Shown here: one piece after another, positions 23,811 to 31,892 of the stretch
How positions within the stretch are numbered: position 1 is the first letter of the stretch
Layout of the letters: the number at the start of each line of letters is the position of its first letter
Source of the DNA: CAZWDL01 sp964632995
GTDB lineage: Bacteria > Bacteroidota > Bacteroidia > Chitinophagales > Saprospiraceae
DNA length: 46,226 nucleotides
Assembly: GCA_964632995.1 (NCBI GenBank)
Contig: CAZWDL010000054.1
Coordinates: 1-46,226 of the forward strand
Direction of reading: 5' to 3'
Notes under the pieces: model-generated
What the model saw: the letters and a program-made list of their open reading frames with translations, nothing else
Told to the model about the DNA's origin: nothing
Databases searched by the model: none
Translations under genes and position numbers: made by a program

Positions 23811-26345
23811 TCAAAACTCCATCCGCAGCCGCAGGTTGATCCGCCGGGAAGTCAGGTAATTGGGGATAGCATACTGCTGTTGAAAGACGGTTTTGATCCA
23901 GGTATTGCCGGTTTGGTTTTGGACATTCATCAGGTTAAAAACCTCCAGGCTGAGCCAGGTATTGCGGGTAAAAGAAAGCGGATGTTGCGGTTTCATTGCA
24001 CGGCGTTCCATATCCCAAAGCTGAATAGAGAACCCGATGTCTATCCGGTGGTAGGGATTGAAGCGATAGGTATTCCGGTAGATCACATTATTATTTGGCA
24101 GGCCAAAGGGCAACCCTGTACCTACGGTCATATTGAGATGCATCTTAAAGTTTTCATTTTTGGGCAGGTAATCCTGAAAAAAGACGGAGAGCGTCATGCG
24201 CTGATCGGTCGGTCGGGGCACATCATTTACCGGAGAGGCCTCTTCTTGACCGACATCGCGGCGCAGGTGCTGAACCCCGTCAATTCGTTCGCGGGCCGTG
24301 AGGAAAGACAGATTGATCCAGGACTCGGCGCCCGGCACGAATTCTCCGTTGAGCCGGAAGTCGACACCCGCAACGTAACCGCTGGCGTCATTTTCACCCG
24401 AATACCGGATGCGGACGTTCTCGATGTCATAAGACACCATATCCCAGAGGCTTTTGTAATACACTTCGCTGATAAAGCGGAATTTTTTCGGGTTGGTTTT
24501 GCCCAGGTAAAAATCCAGGGTCATGCCTCCGACGAGATGGGCGGATTTTTGCGCCAGCACCCCGGTATTGACGGCGCCGTTAGGAGCACGCAGTTCGCGG
24601 TAAAAGGGCGGCTGGTAGTAGAGGCCGCCGGCCAGGCGGAAGGAGATATCGGTTTCCCAGCTAAGTGGTTTATACTGCAACTGGGCGCGTGGGGTGATAA
24701 AGAATTCCTTATTCAGGTCCCAGTAGGCGGCGCGCAGACCGGCGGACACTCTCCACTCGGCGCGATCGTTATCGCGAAAGGTGTAGGTGTTCTGCAGGTA
24801 GGCCGAAACGCGATGGGAATTCAACCTGTTTTGTGACTTGAAGACACTAAAGAGCAGCACCTCATTGGGGTCGTAGGGCAGCGAATAACCGGCGGAATCG
24901 AGGCGCTCCCATTCCTTGATACTGTCGTCGATAGTTTCATTCTGATATTTAACGCTCCACTGCAGGAAGTGGCTGGCGGAGATGCCTGAGTTGTCTTGTC
25001 GCTGAAACTCCACGCCTCCTTTGTGCTGAAAGTTGGTTACGCGGGCGTCGAGGAAGTTGCGTACAAACTGATGCTGCGTACCGGTGCCCAGCTCCGCCAG
25101 CACCTCGCCAAACTGGCTGCTGCCCAGGCCGGAGTCGATCTGCCGCAGGCTGTAGTGCCCGAGAATATCGAAGCGTTCGTTTTCGTCACTGGTATAAGTA
25201 GAAGCCAGAAATTTTAGAAAGAGAGGATTCTTCTGCCGGTTGGGCAGGTAAGTCAGAGAGACGCCTCCCAGCGAAGTGGTAAAGTCCGTGACTTCCTGTC
25301 CTTCAAATACACTGAACAGTTCCAGGGAGAAGTTAATCAGGCCGAAGGCGGTGCTTCGCTCCGTAGGAGTAAAGCGATACACTGAGCGGTTGTAATTCGC
25401 CAGGAAACCCAGTTGCCAGTCGCGCGACAGATCGTAGGTCACATAGGCCTGGACATCCGTGAAATTAGGCAGGTACTCCCCTTTGATATCCAGCGAGCCC
25501 AGCAGATAGCGGTTGGTTTTGTAGCGCGCACCGACGAGATAGCGCAGTTTGCGGTAACCATCCTTACCCACGTTGAAGCTGCCTTCCAGGTGGGCCGAGG
25601 CGCCCAGCATGCTCATACTTACGGAGCCCCGCAAACTGTCGGGGCGTTTATAGCTGATATCCAGTACCGAGGAGAGCTTATCGCCGTAGCGGGCGTCAAA
25701 GCCGCCCGAGGAGAAGGTAAGGTCGCGGATCAGATCAATGTTGGGAAAAGTAAGGCCCTCCTGCTGACCGGCGCGGATGAGCTGGGGGCGGTATATTTCA
25801 AAATCGTTGACATAGACGAGATTTTCATCGTAGTTGCCCCCCCGAACATTATATTGCGCACTCAGCTCTCCCCCCGTACCGCCACTTGCGCCCAGTGCGA
25901 TATGAGGCAGCAGGCTTTCGAAGTTGCCGGAGGTGCTGGGCACCAGTCGCAGCTCTTCCACCGTTTCCCGTATCATCCCACCTTCCTGGATTTTGCTCTC
26001 CCGGACGACCACTTCCAGGTCGGACTCCAGGGGGGCGAGACTAATATCCACCTGTCGATTGCTGCGCGGCGGTATGGGCGAGATCTCCGCCTCTATTTCT
26101 TTATATCCTACCCGGTTGACCACCAGGGTGAATGCCGTGTTAGCCGGTGCGGTAATCCGGTATCGCCCGTTGGCTGCCGTTTCTACTGCTGTATTGCTGT
26201 CTTTAATGTATATCGTCGCGTATTCCACCGGTTTTTCCGACAGGGCGTCCTTGACAATGCCCGTGATAGAAGCCTGGTCAGCCGTCTGTCCGGAAGCGCT
26301 AAAAAGCAGGCATAAAAAAAGTATACTCGGGTAAAGTGACTTCAT
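23811..26345 (-). CDS. TonB-dependent outer-membrane receptor with carboxypeptidase-regulatory-like domain
   Basis: 844 residues from ATG 26345; the frame's TTG at 26360 adds five residues before the signal peptide (MKSLYPSILFLCLLFSASGQ). Residues about 27-110 form the CarboxypepD_reg-like domain common in Bacteroidota receptors (ASITGIVKDALSEKPVEYATIYI ... GRYRITAP). About 115-230 is the plug (YNVRGGNYDENLVYVNDFEIYRP, FSSGGFDARYGDKLSSVLDI). The remainder is a beta-barrel ending in aromatic Phe (LRLRMEF), the BAM signal. No SusD gene is adjacent, so it is not a classical SusCD pair and the cargo is unknown. It lies 140 bases after rpe on the same strand, and a 53-residue membrane peptide follows. 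Confidence 0.92.
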   Translation of the reverse strand: MKSLYPSILFLCLLFSASGQTADQASITGIVKDALSEKPVEYATIYIKDSNTAVETAANGRYRITAPANTAFTLVVNRVGYKEIEAEISPIPPRSNRQVDISLAPLESDLEVVVRESKIQEGGMIRETVEELRLVPSTSGNFESLLPHIALGASGGTGGELSAQYNVRGGNYDENLVYVNDFEIYRPQLIRAGQQEGLTFPNIDLIRDLTFSSGGFDARYGDKLSSVLDISYKRPDSLRGSVSMSMLGASAHLEGSFNVGKDGYRKLRYLVGARYKTNRYLLGSLDIKGEYLPNFTDVQAYVTYDLSRDWQLGFLANYNRSVYRFTPTERSTAFGLINFSLELFSVFEGQEVTDFTTSLGGVSLTYLPNRQKNPLFLKFLASTYTSDENERFDILGHYSLRQIDSGLGSSQFGEVLAELGTGTQHQFVRNFLDARVTNFQHKGGVEFQRQDNSGISASHFLQWSVKYQNETIDDSIKEWERLDSAGYSLPYDPNEVLLFSVFKSQNRLNSHRVSAYLQNTYTFRDNDRAEWRVSAGLRAAYWDLNKEFFITPRAQLQYKPLSWETDISFRLAGGLYYQPPFYRELRAPNGAVNTGVLAQKSAHLVGGMTLDFYLGKTNPKKFRFISEVYYKSLWDMVSYDIENVRIRYSGENDASGYVAGVDFRLNGEFVPGAESWINLSFLTARERIDGVQHLRRDVGQEEASPVNDVPRPTDQRMTLSVFFQDYLPKNENFKMHLNMTVGTGLPFGLPNNNVIYRNTYRFNPYHRIDIGFSIQLWDMERRAMKPQHPLSFTRNTWLSLEVFNLMNVQNQTGNTWIKTVFQQQYAIPNYLTSRRINLRLRMEF

Positions 26346-26485
26346 CTTCTCAACATTCAATGGAAAACGGGCTTACCCACAGCGGGCAACACCCTTTGGT
26401 AAACGCCGTATTCAGGACTTCATTGTAAAGAAAAGGCGGCTTAACCCGGATTAAATGTCCGCTGTCGTCAATAGCCGGGGTCCGC

Positions 26486-27160
26486 CTAAATAAATTTGCG
26501 GACTTCCGAACCGATTTCCTTGAAACGTGAAATAGCCAGGGCGGGATCCTCCGTTTTGAAAATACTGCTCCCGGCAACCAGCACCTGTGCGCCTGCCTGC
26601 AATACCTTTTCGGCATTTTGGAGGCCGATGCCCCCATCCACCTCGATCATGGTCCCCGTGTTACGAACCACGATCATATCGCGCAACTGCTGAATTTTGG
26701 GTATTGTCCGGTAGATGAACTTCTGCCCGCCGAAGCCGGGGTTGACCGACATGATGAGCACCAGGTCGAGATCTTCCAGCACGTCTTCCAGCAAACTGAC
26801 CGGCGTATGCGGGTTCAGGGAAACCCCGGCTTTAGCACCTGTCTCCTTGATTTGATGAATCGTCCGGTGCAAATGCGTACAGGCTTCGTAGTGCACCGTA
26901 ATAATATCGGCCCCTGCCTTTCGGAAATCCGCGATGTATCGTTCGGGCTCCTCGATCATTAAATGTACATCCATCGGTTTCTCGGCCAGCGGCTTGATCT
27001 GTTCAATGATGAGCATCCCGAAAGTGATGTTGGGCACAAAACGCCCGTCCATCACATCGCAGTGAAACCAGTCGGCTTCGCTGCTATTGACCAGTTCAAT
27101 CGTTTCCCGCAGGCGAGTAAAATCTGAGGCGAGTAAGGAAGGAGCGACCAGGTGTTTCAT
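26486..27160 (-). CDS. rpe: Ribulose-phosphate 3-epimerase
   Basis: 224 residues, family-normal. It interconverts ribulose-5-phosphate and xylulose-5-phosphate in the pentose phosphate pathway, using a metal-dependent TIM barrel. Signatures: APSLLASDF, the metal/catalytic strand WFHCDVMDGRFVPNITFG (His, Asp), MDVHLMIEEPERYI (His), VLIMSVNPGFGGQKFI, and the second catalytic Asp in IEVDGGIG, followed by the phosphate loop VAGSSIF. All catalytic residues appear intact. A TACCTTTG box lies 22 bases upstream of ATG 27160. Confidence 0.97.
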   Translation of the reverse strand: MKHLVAPSLLASDFTRLRETIELVNSSEADWFHCDVMDGRFVPNITFGMLIIEQIKPLAEKPMDVHLMIEEPERYIADFRKAGADIITVHYEACTHLHRTIHQIKETGAKAGVSLNPHTPVSLLEDVLEDLDLVLIMSVNPGFGGQKFIYRTIPKIQQLRDMIVVRNTGTMIEVDGGIGLQNAEKVLQAGAQVLVAGSSIFKTEDPALAISRFKEIGSEVRKFI

Positions 27161-27181
27161 ACTTCTACGGTTTTACCGCTC

Positions 27182-27189
27182 CAAAGGTA
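27182..27189 (-). promoter_or_regulatory. Candidate rpe promoter (-7 box)
   Basis: The minus strand reads TACCTTTG, a full -7 match. No TTG at the standard distance. Confidence 0.5.
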
Positions 27190-27254
27190 AAAGATTCTCC
27201 AACAAATCTTCCGCTTTGACGCCGGTAAAAAGCTTTGAAAGGCTATCTACGAAC

Positions 27255-27285
27255 AAAAAAAAAGAGGATATCAATCGATATCCTC
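27255..27285 (-). terminator. Rho-independent terminator of locus 1
   Basis: Stem gaggatatc/gatatcctc (9 bp, loop of 4) followed on the minus strand by nine T. It lies 66 bases beyond the promoter box of rpe, so it ends a separate upstream transcript. Confidence 0.85.
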
Positions 27286-27446
27286 AAAAATCGTCGTCCA
27301 TGAGATTATAAAAAGTCGTAGTTCGTGGGATTGTAATTCGCAGGTAGTTAAGTGTTTGACTACCAAGATATATTCAGCGTATTTGTCAGTAGTAAGTCGT
27401 TCCTTTCTTTGTTCCTTACAAATATCAGCTATGCTTCCCGGTTTCG
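27255..27446 (-). ncRNA. Candidate small RNA, locus 1 (related to 28062-28310)
   Basis: A minus-strand unit bounded upstream by a TATTTTTG box (27453-27460) and downstream by a perfect terminator. No ATG-started ORF of useful size exists; the 65-codon frame across it uses a non-ATG start and has low-complexity codon use. It contains a stem ggtagt/actacc. It shares with locus 2, in the same order, tttgtaaggaac near the 5' end, cgaactac in the middle and tataatctcatg just before the terminator. A short peptide encoded here cannot be excluded. Confidence 0.4.
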
Positions 27447-27589
27447 GTAGTACAAAAATAACTAACACTGTCCTATTAAAATAATATAAAAAATTATAAA
27501 AACCTGTAGAACAAATATTTATATCAAATTTTGATCTAAAAACTGTATTTTACTCCGAAGTTAAAAGCAGCATTTTTTTATTTTTTTAA

Positions 27590-27835
27590 CCTTTTGAGTC
27601 TACTTCCTTTGCATTCGCAGCAAAAAACAAGGGATAATCCCGGATCATTCGCCACAAGAGGCCAAAGTGGGGGCAGGCAGGAGAGAGACACGGAATCGTA
27701 TCCCCGGATGCGGTCAGCATCCCGTAACCGAAGGGCCGGGAAGAAAACGCTAGTGCCGGAGGCACTAGAATGCGGGCCTCTGCCTCGCCGAAGCGGGCTA
27801 CGGCCCGGCGTAGGCGGGCAATTTGATCTCGTAAT
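27590..27835. other. GC-rich structured stretch of unknown nature
   Basis: It follows an AT-rich run and opens with tttgcattcgcagc, reminiscent of Bacteroidota transcript starts. It contains stems ggatgc/gcatcc (27700s), the perfect 8-bp ctagtgcc/ggcactag (about 27750-27770), and a long degenerate gcctcgccgaagcggg / cccggcgtaggcggg palindrome. A 132-codon frame over it (27594-27992) runs into the adjacent MITE and lacks protein character. It may be a structured RNA or decayed palindromic repeats. Confidence 0.3.
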
Positions 27836-27872
27836 AGATTATTCCATCAATGATCCGGTTAAAAGCCTCCAG

Positions 27873-28045
27873 TACTCTGAGGCTGTTTCATTTAAGTGTT
27901 CAGAATTTATTATAGGCTATTTTTTTTGTCAGGCGAAGCTCTTTTTGAGCTTCATAGCCTTAGCTATGGAGCTAAAAAAAGCTGAAGCATGACGGAAAAA
28001 GAGGCATAAGAAAACTGAAGAATTAAGTGAAACAGCCTCAGAGTA
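27873..28045. mobile_element. 173-bp MITE-like palindromic element
   Basis: Perfect 18-bp terminal inverted repeats tactctgaggctgtttca (27873-27890 and, inverted, 28028-28045). Both ends are flanked by CCAG (27869-27872 and 28046-28049), consistent with a 4-bp target duplication. The interior is also an imperfect palindrome down to a centre near catagccttagctatg, so nearly the whole element can fold into one hairpin. There is no coding capacity. The GAGGCTGTTTCA end resembles ends of several insertion-sequence families, but the parent transposase is not in this window. Confidence 0.85.
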
Positions 28046-28061
28046 CCAGATACCTTGAAAG

Positions 28062-28097
28062 AAAAAAAGGGCGCCGCTTGACAGCAACGCCCTTTTT
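28062..28097. terminator. Bidirectional Rho-independent terminator
   Basis: Stem aagggcg...cgccctt, extended by G-T pairs to about 12 bp, with A run before and T run after. It works on either strand and ends locus 2 on the minus strand. Confidence 0.75.
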
Positions 28098-28310
28098 AAC
28101 GCACTCATGAGATTATAATTCCTTAGAAAAGATGAAAATCCGGCCCGAGGTACTCCCCCCCTTTTGACCTCGGGACCGGTTTTTCAATAGGATTAATTTT
28201 TGTTAGTAGTAGTTCGCAACACGACTGGAATTATAATTTACTAGTAGTGAGTCGCATTTTTTATCACGCTATAGTGTTTCATCGTGAGTTCCTTACAAAT
28301 GTCGGTGTAA
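28062..28310 (-). ncRNA. Candidate small RNA, locus 2 (related to 27255-27446)
   Basis: A minus-strand unit ending at the terminator 28062-28094. It shares ordered blocks with locus 1: tttgtaaggaac, a gcgact-actact region, cgaactac and the 12-mer tataatctcatg. It also contains a large GC stem (cccgaggt/acctcggg, 28143-28178). A 13-codon frame MKHYSVIKNATHY follows an aaggaa at its 5' end, so a leader peptide is possible. The 5' end is not fixed: no consensus promoter was seen. Confidence 0.35.
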
Positions 28311-28492
28311 ATCCTTTAGTATCTAAGTACATTTTAGTATCTTACTGGTCAATTGAGCTATCCCTGTAAAACGCAAATAACTACAAATCAATAATTTATT
28401 GCTAAAAATAAGCTTCAAACTGGATTAAAACACATTAAAAAAACGATTTTTTAATCGATTTTGCGTTTCCTGGAAATAAAAAAATAAAGCTT

Positions 28493-29959
28493 ATGATGCA
28501 AAGCCGTCTGATCAAGTACCTGAGAGCACTGTCCGTCCGGGATCGCGAGCGGTTCAGGCAGTTTGTACAGTCCCCTTATTTCAATCAGCATGAACCGACT
28601 ATGCAGTTGTTGGAGATCATCCTGGATGCCCTGAAGGAAGAGAAAGAGCTGAAGCGCAAGGTAGTTTTCCGGGAGTTGTACCCCGACAAAAAGTACCGGG
28701 AACAGACGATCCACAATCTGATGTCTTCGCTCATGAAACTTTATCAGCGTTTTTTGGCGCATGAGCATTTATCCAATGCCCCCTTCCTGGAAGAATTATC
28801 TATGCTCGAAGAGGCTTACGACATCAATCAGTTTGACCTGCTGACCAACCGGACGCAACAGCTGGACAAACAACTGGATAAGTACGAACATCGCGACGCG
28901 CAGTACCACTACGCACAGTACCGGCTCAACCAACTGGAAGGCTACTACGTGGCCGGCTATATCGATCGATCGAATTCAAAGCAGCTGCAAAAAATGCTCG
29001 ATCATTTCGATTGCTACTACACCGCCGTGAAGCTCCGCAACTGCTGCCGGCTGACCGCTAACATGATGGTGATCAACACTCAATATAACTTTCACTTTCT
29101 GGAACCACTGCTGCAGCATATCCGTGACAACTGGGATTTCTTCGGCAAGGAACCCTCCATTGAGCTGTACTACACTATTTTGCAAAGCCTGCAGGAGGAA
29201 GACCAACCCGAGCGATACGCCCACCTCAAAGAAATGATGGCCTCCAAAATCGATCAACTCTCGCCGGTGGAAGGCAAAGATCTCTACGAGTTTTCCTATA
29301 ATTACTGTATCCGGCAAATCAATTCCGGCCGAAGCCAATACCAGTGGGAATTATTCGATCTCTACAAGCAGGGGCTGCAAAACGGCCTGCTGCTCTACGA
29401 GAACAACTTCCTTTCGGAATGGGACTACAAAAACATCGTTACCCTGGGCTGCAAACTCAAAGAGTTTGAATGGACGGAGCGCTTTATTGAAAACTATAAA
29501 GACCGGCTGCCGGCCCACCGCCAGGAAAACGCCTATAAGTACAACCTCGCCAACCTGTACTACAATAAGCAGATGTACGAGGAAACCCTTTCGACGCTGC
29601 ATCAGGTGCAGTTTACCGACGTAAAGTACCACCTCAATTACAACTTCCTCCTCCTGCGCACCTACTACGCCATGCAGGATACAGAAGCCCTGCTTTCGCT
29701 ACTCGAAACTTTCCGCATCTACGTCATCCGAAACCGCAAGATGACCGCCGAGCAAAAGCGGGGCTACACCAACTTCATACGCTACGCCAAAAAGCTGGTG
29801 CTGCTGCGACACCAGGCCTCCACCTACTCCAAGAAAACGCTGCAGGAGAAGCTGTCTGCCCTGGCGGAAAAGATCAGAAATACAGAACATGTCATCAACA
29901 GCTACTGGCTGCTGGAGGAATGCCAGCTGGAACCGGCAAGGGAAGGACAGGTAATTTGA
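28493..29959 (+). CDS. Uncharacterised helical, probably TPR-like protein
   Basis: 488 residues; no named family recognised. There is no signal peptide or membrane span. The sequence is rich in Leu, Tyr, Gln, Glu and Lys with helix-helix periodicity (for example LANLYYNKQMYEETLSTLHQVQFTD and LNYNFLLLRTYYAMQDTEALLSLLETF), resembling tetratricopeptide-type repeats in the C-terminal half (about 330-430). The N terminus (RLIKYLRALSVRDRERFRQFVQSPYFNQHEP) looks like a distinct conserved helical motif. It starts at ATG 28493 after an AT-rich leader, immediately downstream of the gene-free island, and ends at a strong terminator. It is probably a cytoplasmic scaffold; this is inference. Confidence 0.85.
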   Translation: MMQSRLIKYLRALSVRDRERFRQFVQSPYFNQHEPTMQLLEIILDALKEEKELKRKVVFRELYPDKKYREQTIHNLMSSLMKLYQRFLAHEHLSNAPFLEELSMLEEAYDINQFDLLTNRTQQLDKQLDKYEHRDAQYHYAQYRLNQLEGYYVAGYIDRSNSKQLQKMLDHFDCYYTAVKLRNCCRLTANMMVINTQYNFHFLEPLLQHIRDNWDFFGKEPSIELYYTILQSLQEEDQPERYAHLKEMMASKIDQLSPVEGKDLYEFSYNYCIRQINSGRSQYQWELFDLYKQGLQNGLLLYENNFLSEWDYKNIVTLGCKLKEFEWTERFIENYKDRLPAHRQENAYKYNLANLYYNKQMYEETLSTLHQVQFTDVKYHLNYNFLLLRTYYAMQDTEALLSLLETFRIYVIRNRKMTAEQKRGYTNFIRYAKKLVLLRHQASTYSKKTLQEKLSALAEKIRNTEHVINSYWLLEECQLEPAREGQVI

Positions 29960-29969
29960 GGCGACTAAA

Positions 29970-30010
29970 GTGCGGAACGGACGGCCCGTCCGTTCCGCAC
30001 CAGCGTTTTT
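29970..30010 (+). terminator. Rho-independent terminator
   Basis: A 15-bp perfect inverted repeat (29970-30000, one central base) followed by cagcgttttt. It sits between the helical protein gene and the glycosidase-like gene, and overlaps the upstream part of the latter's long frame, arguing against a start at 29970. Confidence 0.8.
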
Positions 30011-30083
30011 ATTCAAGTATTTCCGATCTTGCGCCATGCGCTATACGCTCTCCTCCCAGCAAACCCGAACTACCGGTAACACT

Positions 30084-31619
30084 ATGACAAGATCAATCCT
30101 AACGCTATGTCTGCTCTGCACTTACCTGTTTCCGCTCAGTGCCCAGGAAGCTTCGCCTAAGCGGGAGTTTCGCGCCGTGTGGGTGGCTACTGTCAAAAAT
30201 ATCGATTATCCCCGGCAGCCCAGCGCCGATCCTGATGAGTTGCGCGCCGAATACCGCCGTCTGTTGCGGGGCTTTCGCGAACTGGGGCTTAACGCCGTCA
30301 TCTTTCAGGTGCGGCCCGCCGCCGACGCGTTCTATCGCTCTGCGCTTGTTCCCTGGTCTGAATACCTGACAGGCTACCAGGGTATCGGCCCCAAAGAAGG
30401 CTTCGACCCCCTGCAGTTCCTCATCGAGGAAACGCATCGCCACGGCATGGAATTCCACGCCTGGCTCAACCCCTACCGGGCTACTACCAATCTCGACACC
30501 TTGACGCTCTCGCCGCGGCACGCTTTCTACCAGCACCGCGACTGGATGATCCGCTACGGCAACAAGTTGTATTTCAACCCGGCACTCCCGGAAGTGCGCC
30601 GGCACCTCAACGAGGTGGTGGCCGAACTGGTACAAAATTACGAGCTCGACGCCATTCACTTCGACGATTATTTCTATCCTTACAAGGAACTGGGCGAGGT
30701 GTTTCCCGACAGCCTGGATTTCCGGCGCTACGGCGCCGGCCTTCGCGATATTGAAGACTGGCGGCGCAGCAACACCGATGCGCTGATACAAAGTCTGTCG
30801 GAAACCATCCGGAAGCTAAAACCCCATGTTCGTTTTGGCGTAAGCCCCTTCGGCGTCTGGCGCAATATGGAGCGCGATCCCAGCGGCTCCCCTACCCGCG
30901 CGGGCGCTAGCTCCTATGATGACCTTTACGCCGATGTGCTCAAATGGCTCAGAGAGGGCTGGATCGATTACGTCGCCCCGCAGCTCTACTGGCATATCGG
31001 CTTCGAAGTGGCCGACCACGAGCGCCTGCTCGACTGGTGGAGCCGCAACAGCTTCGGCAAACAACTCTATATCGGTCACGCTTTTTACAAAATCAACAAT
31101 GATCGCTATGAGGCCTGGCGCCTCCCGGAGGAGCTGCCCCGGCAGATCTTGCTCAACCGGCGCAACCTCAGCAGTTCGGGCAGTATCTTTTTCCGCTCGG
31201 AATTCCTGCTTCGCAACCCCCTGGGAGTCACGGACTCGCTACGGCGGCTGTATGAGCAGCCCGCGCTGGTGCCGGAATCGCCCTCTACGGCGCCCGCGCC
31301 CGCACAGCCACAACTGAAACGCCCCCGCTCCCGCCCCGACGGCATCCTGCTGCACTGGCGTCCTTCCCGGGAAGAAAGGCGATCGGAGCAGCTGCCGGCC
31401 TACTACGTCATCTACCGCTTCCCGGCAGAAAAGGGCGGCAGCTTCCAGGATCCGCGCTATATTCTTACCGTCACCCCGCACCTGCTCCACTGCGACCGCA
31501 ATTACTACATCGATTACTCCGCCGAACCAGGCACACCATATATATATGCCATCTCGGCGGTGAACCGCTACCACCGCGAAGGTCCGCCTAAGACGACAAT
31601 TATGGTTAGGAAGAGATGA
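30084..31619 (+). CDS. GHL10-family (DUF187/YngK-like) secreted glycosidase-like protein
   Basis: 511 residues from ATG 30084, which opens straight into a signal peptide (MTRSILTLCLLCTYLFPLSAQ). The frame's ATG at 29970 lies in the terminator. The main domain (about 25-390) is the glycosyl-hydrolase-like 10 TIM barrel: REFRAVWVATVKNIDYP, LGLNAVIFQVRPAADAFY, HGMEFHAWLNPYRA, YELDAIHFDDYFYPY (acidic cluster at the expected active-site strand), RFGVSPFGVWRN and DYVAPQLYWHIG. A proline-rich linker is followed by a fibronectin-III-like end (about 425-510). The family may act on cell-wall or exported glycans; the substrate is not established. It lacks a T9SS domain, so a periplasmic location is likely. 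Confidence 0.92.
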   Translation: MTRSILTLCLLCTYLFPLSAQEASPKREFRAVWVATVKNIDYPRQPSADPDELRAEYRRLLRGFRELGLNAVIFQVRPAADAFYRSALVPWSEYLTGYQGIGPKEGFDPLQFLIEETHRHGMEFHAWLNPYRATTNLDTLTLSPRHAFYQHRDWMIRYGNKLYFNPALPEVRRHLNEVVAELVQNYELDAIHFDDYFYPYKELGEVFPDSLDFRRYGAGLRDIEDWRRSNTDALIQSLSETIRKLKPHVRFGVSPFGVWRNMERDPSGSPTRAGASSYDDLYADVLKWLREGWIDYVAPQLYWHIGFEVADHERLLDWWSRNSFGKQLYIGHAFYKINNDRYEAWRLPEELPRQILLNRRNLSSSGSIFFRSEFLLRNPLGVTDSLRRLYEQPALVPESPSTAPAPAQPQLKRPRSRPDGILLHWRPSREERRSEQLPAYYVIYRFPAEKGGSFQDPRYILTVTPHLLHCDRNYYIDYSAEPGTPYIYAISAVNRYHREGPPKTTIMVRKR

Positions 31620-31792
31620 GTTCTTGAGTTGCAGAGGCATGCGTTCGTCAATTCGCGCTTACCGTAACAGACCTGCTATCCTTCTGTTCCACAATTCTGT
31701 GGTTGTGATTCAAAACGCTTTGTTGTTCTGTCAGTTTCTGTCCGACCGATCGAAAGCCGATAATCTTTCCGATTTTGCAAGGCCTTTCATTT

Positions 31793-31820
31793 GTCGTAGC
31801 TGTCGACTATCGACTTTCCC
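31793..31820. repeat. Degenerate 7-bp tandem tract
   Basis: Units gtcgtag, ctgtcga, ctatcga, ctttccc lie in register between two converging genes. The rest of the 31620-31892 gap shows no gene. Confidence 0.5.
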
Positions 31821-31892
31821 ACAAAGGATAATGCAGGTTGGGCCATCTCCGGAGCGTTGGACGCCACTTCATCCCCCCAATACTAAGGTTCC

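Noticed and set aside
23811..26345. SusC/SusD nutrient-uptake locus
   Set aside because: The receptor has the usual N-terminal domain and barrel, but no SusD-like gene or polysaccharide-degradation genes are adjacent.
27271..27468. 65-codon minus frame over candidate RNA locus 1
   Set aside because: It starts at a non-ATG codon upstream of the expected transcript start and is not conserved in frame at the related locus 2.
27594..27992. 132-codon frame in the gene-free island
   Set aside because: It crosses from the GC-rich hairpin stretch into the MITE and has Arg/Gly-rich low-complexity composition without homology signals.
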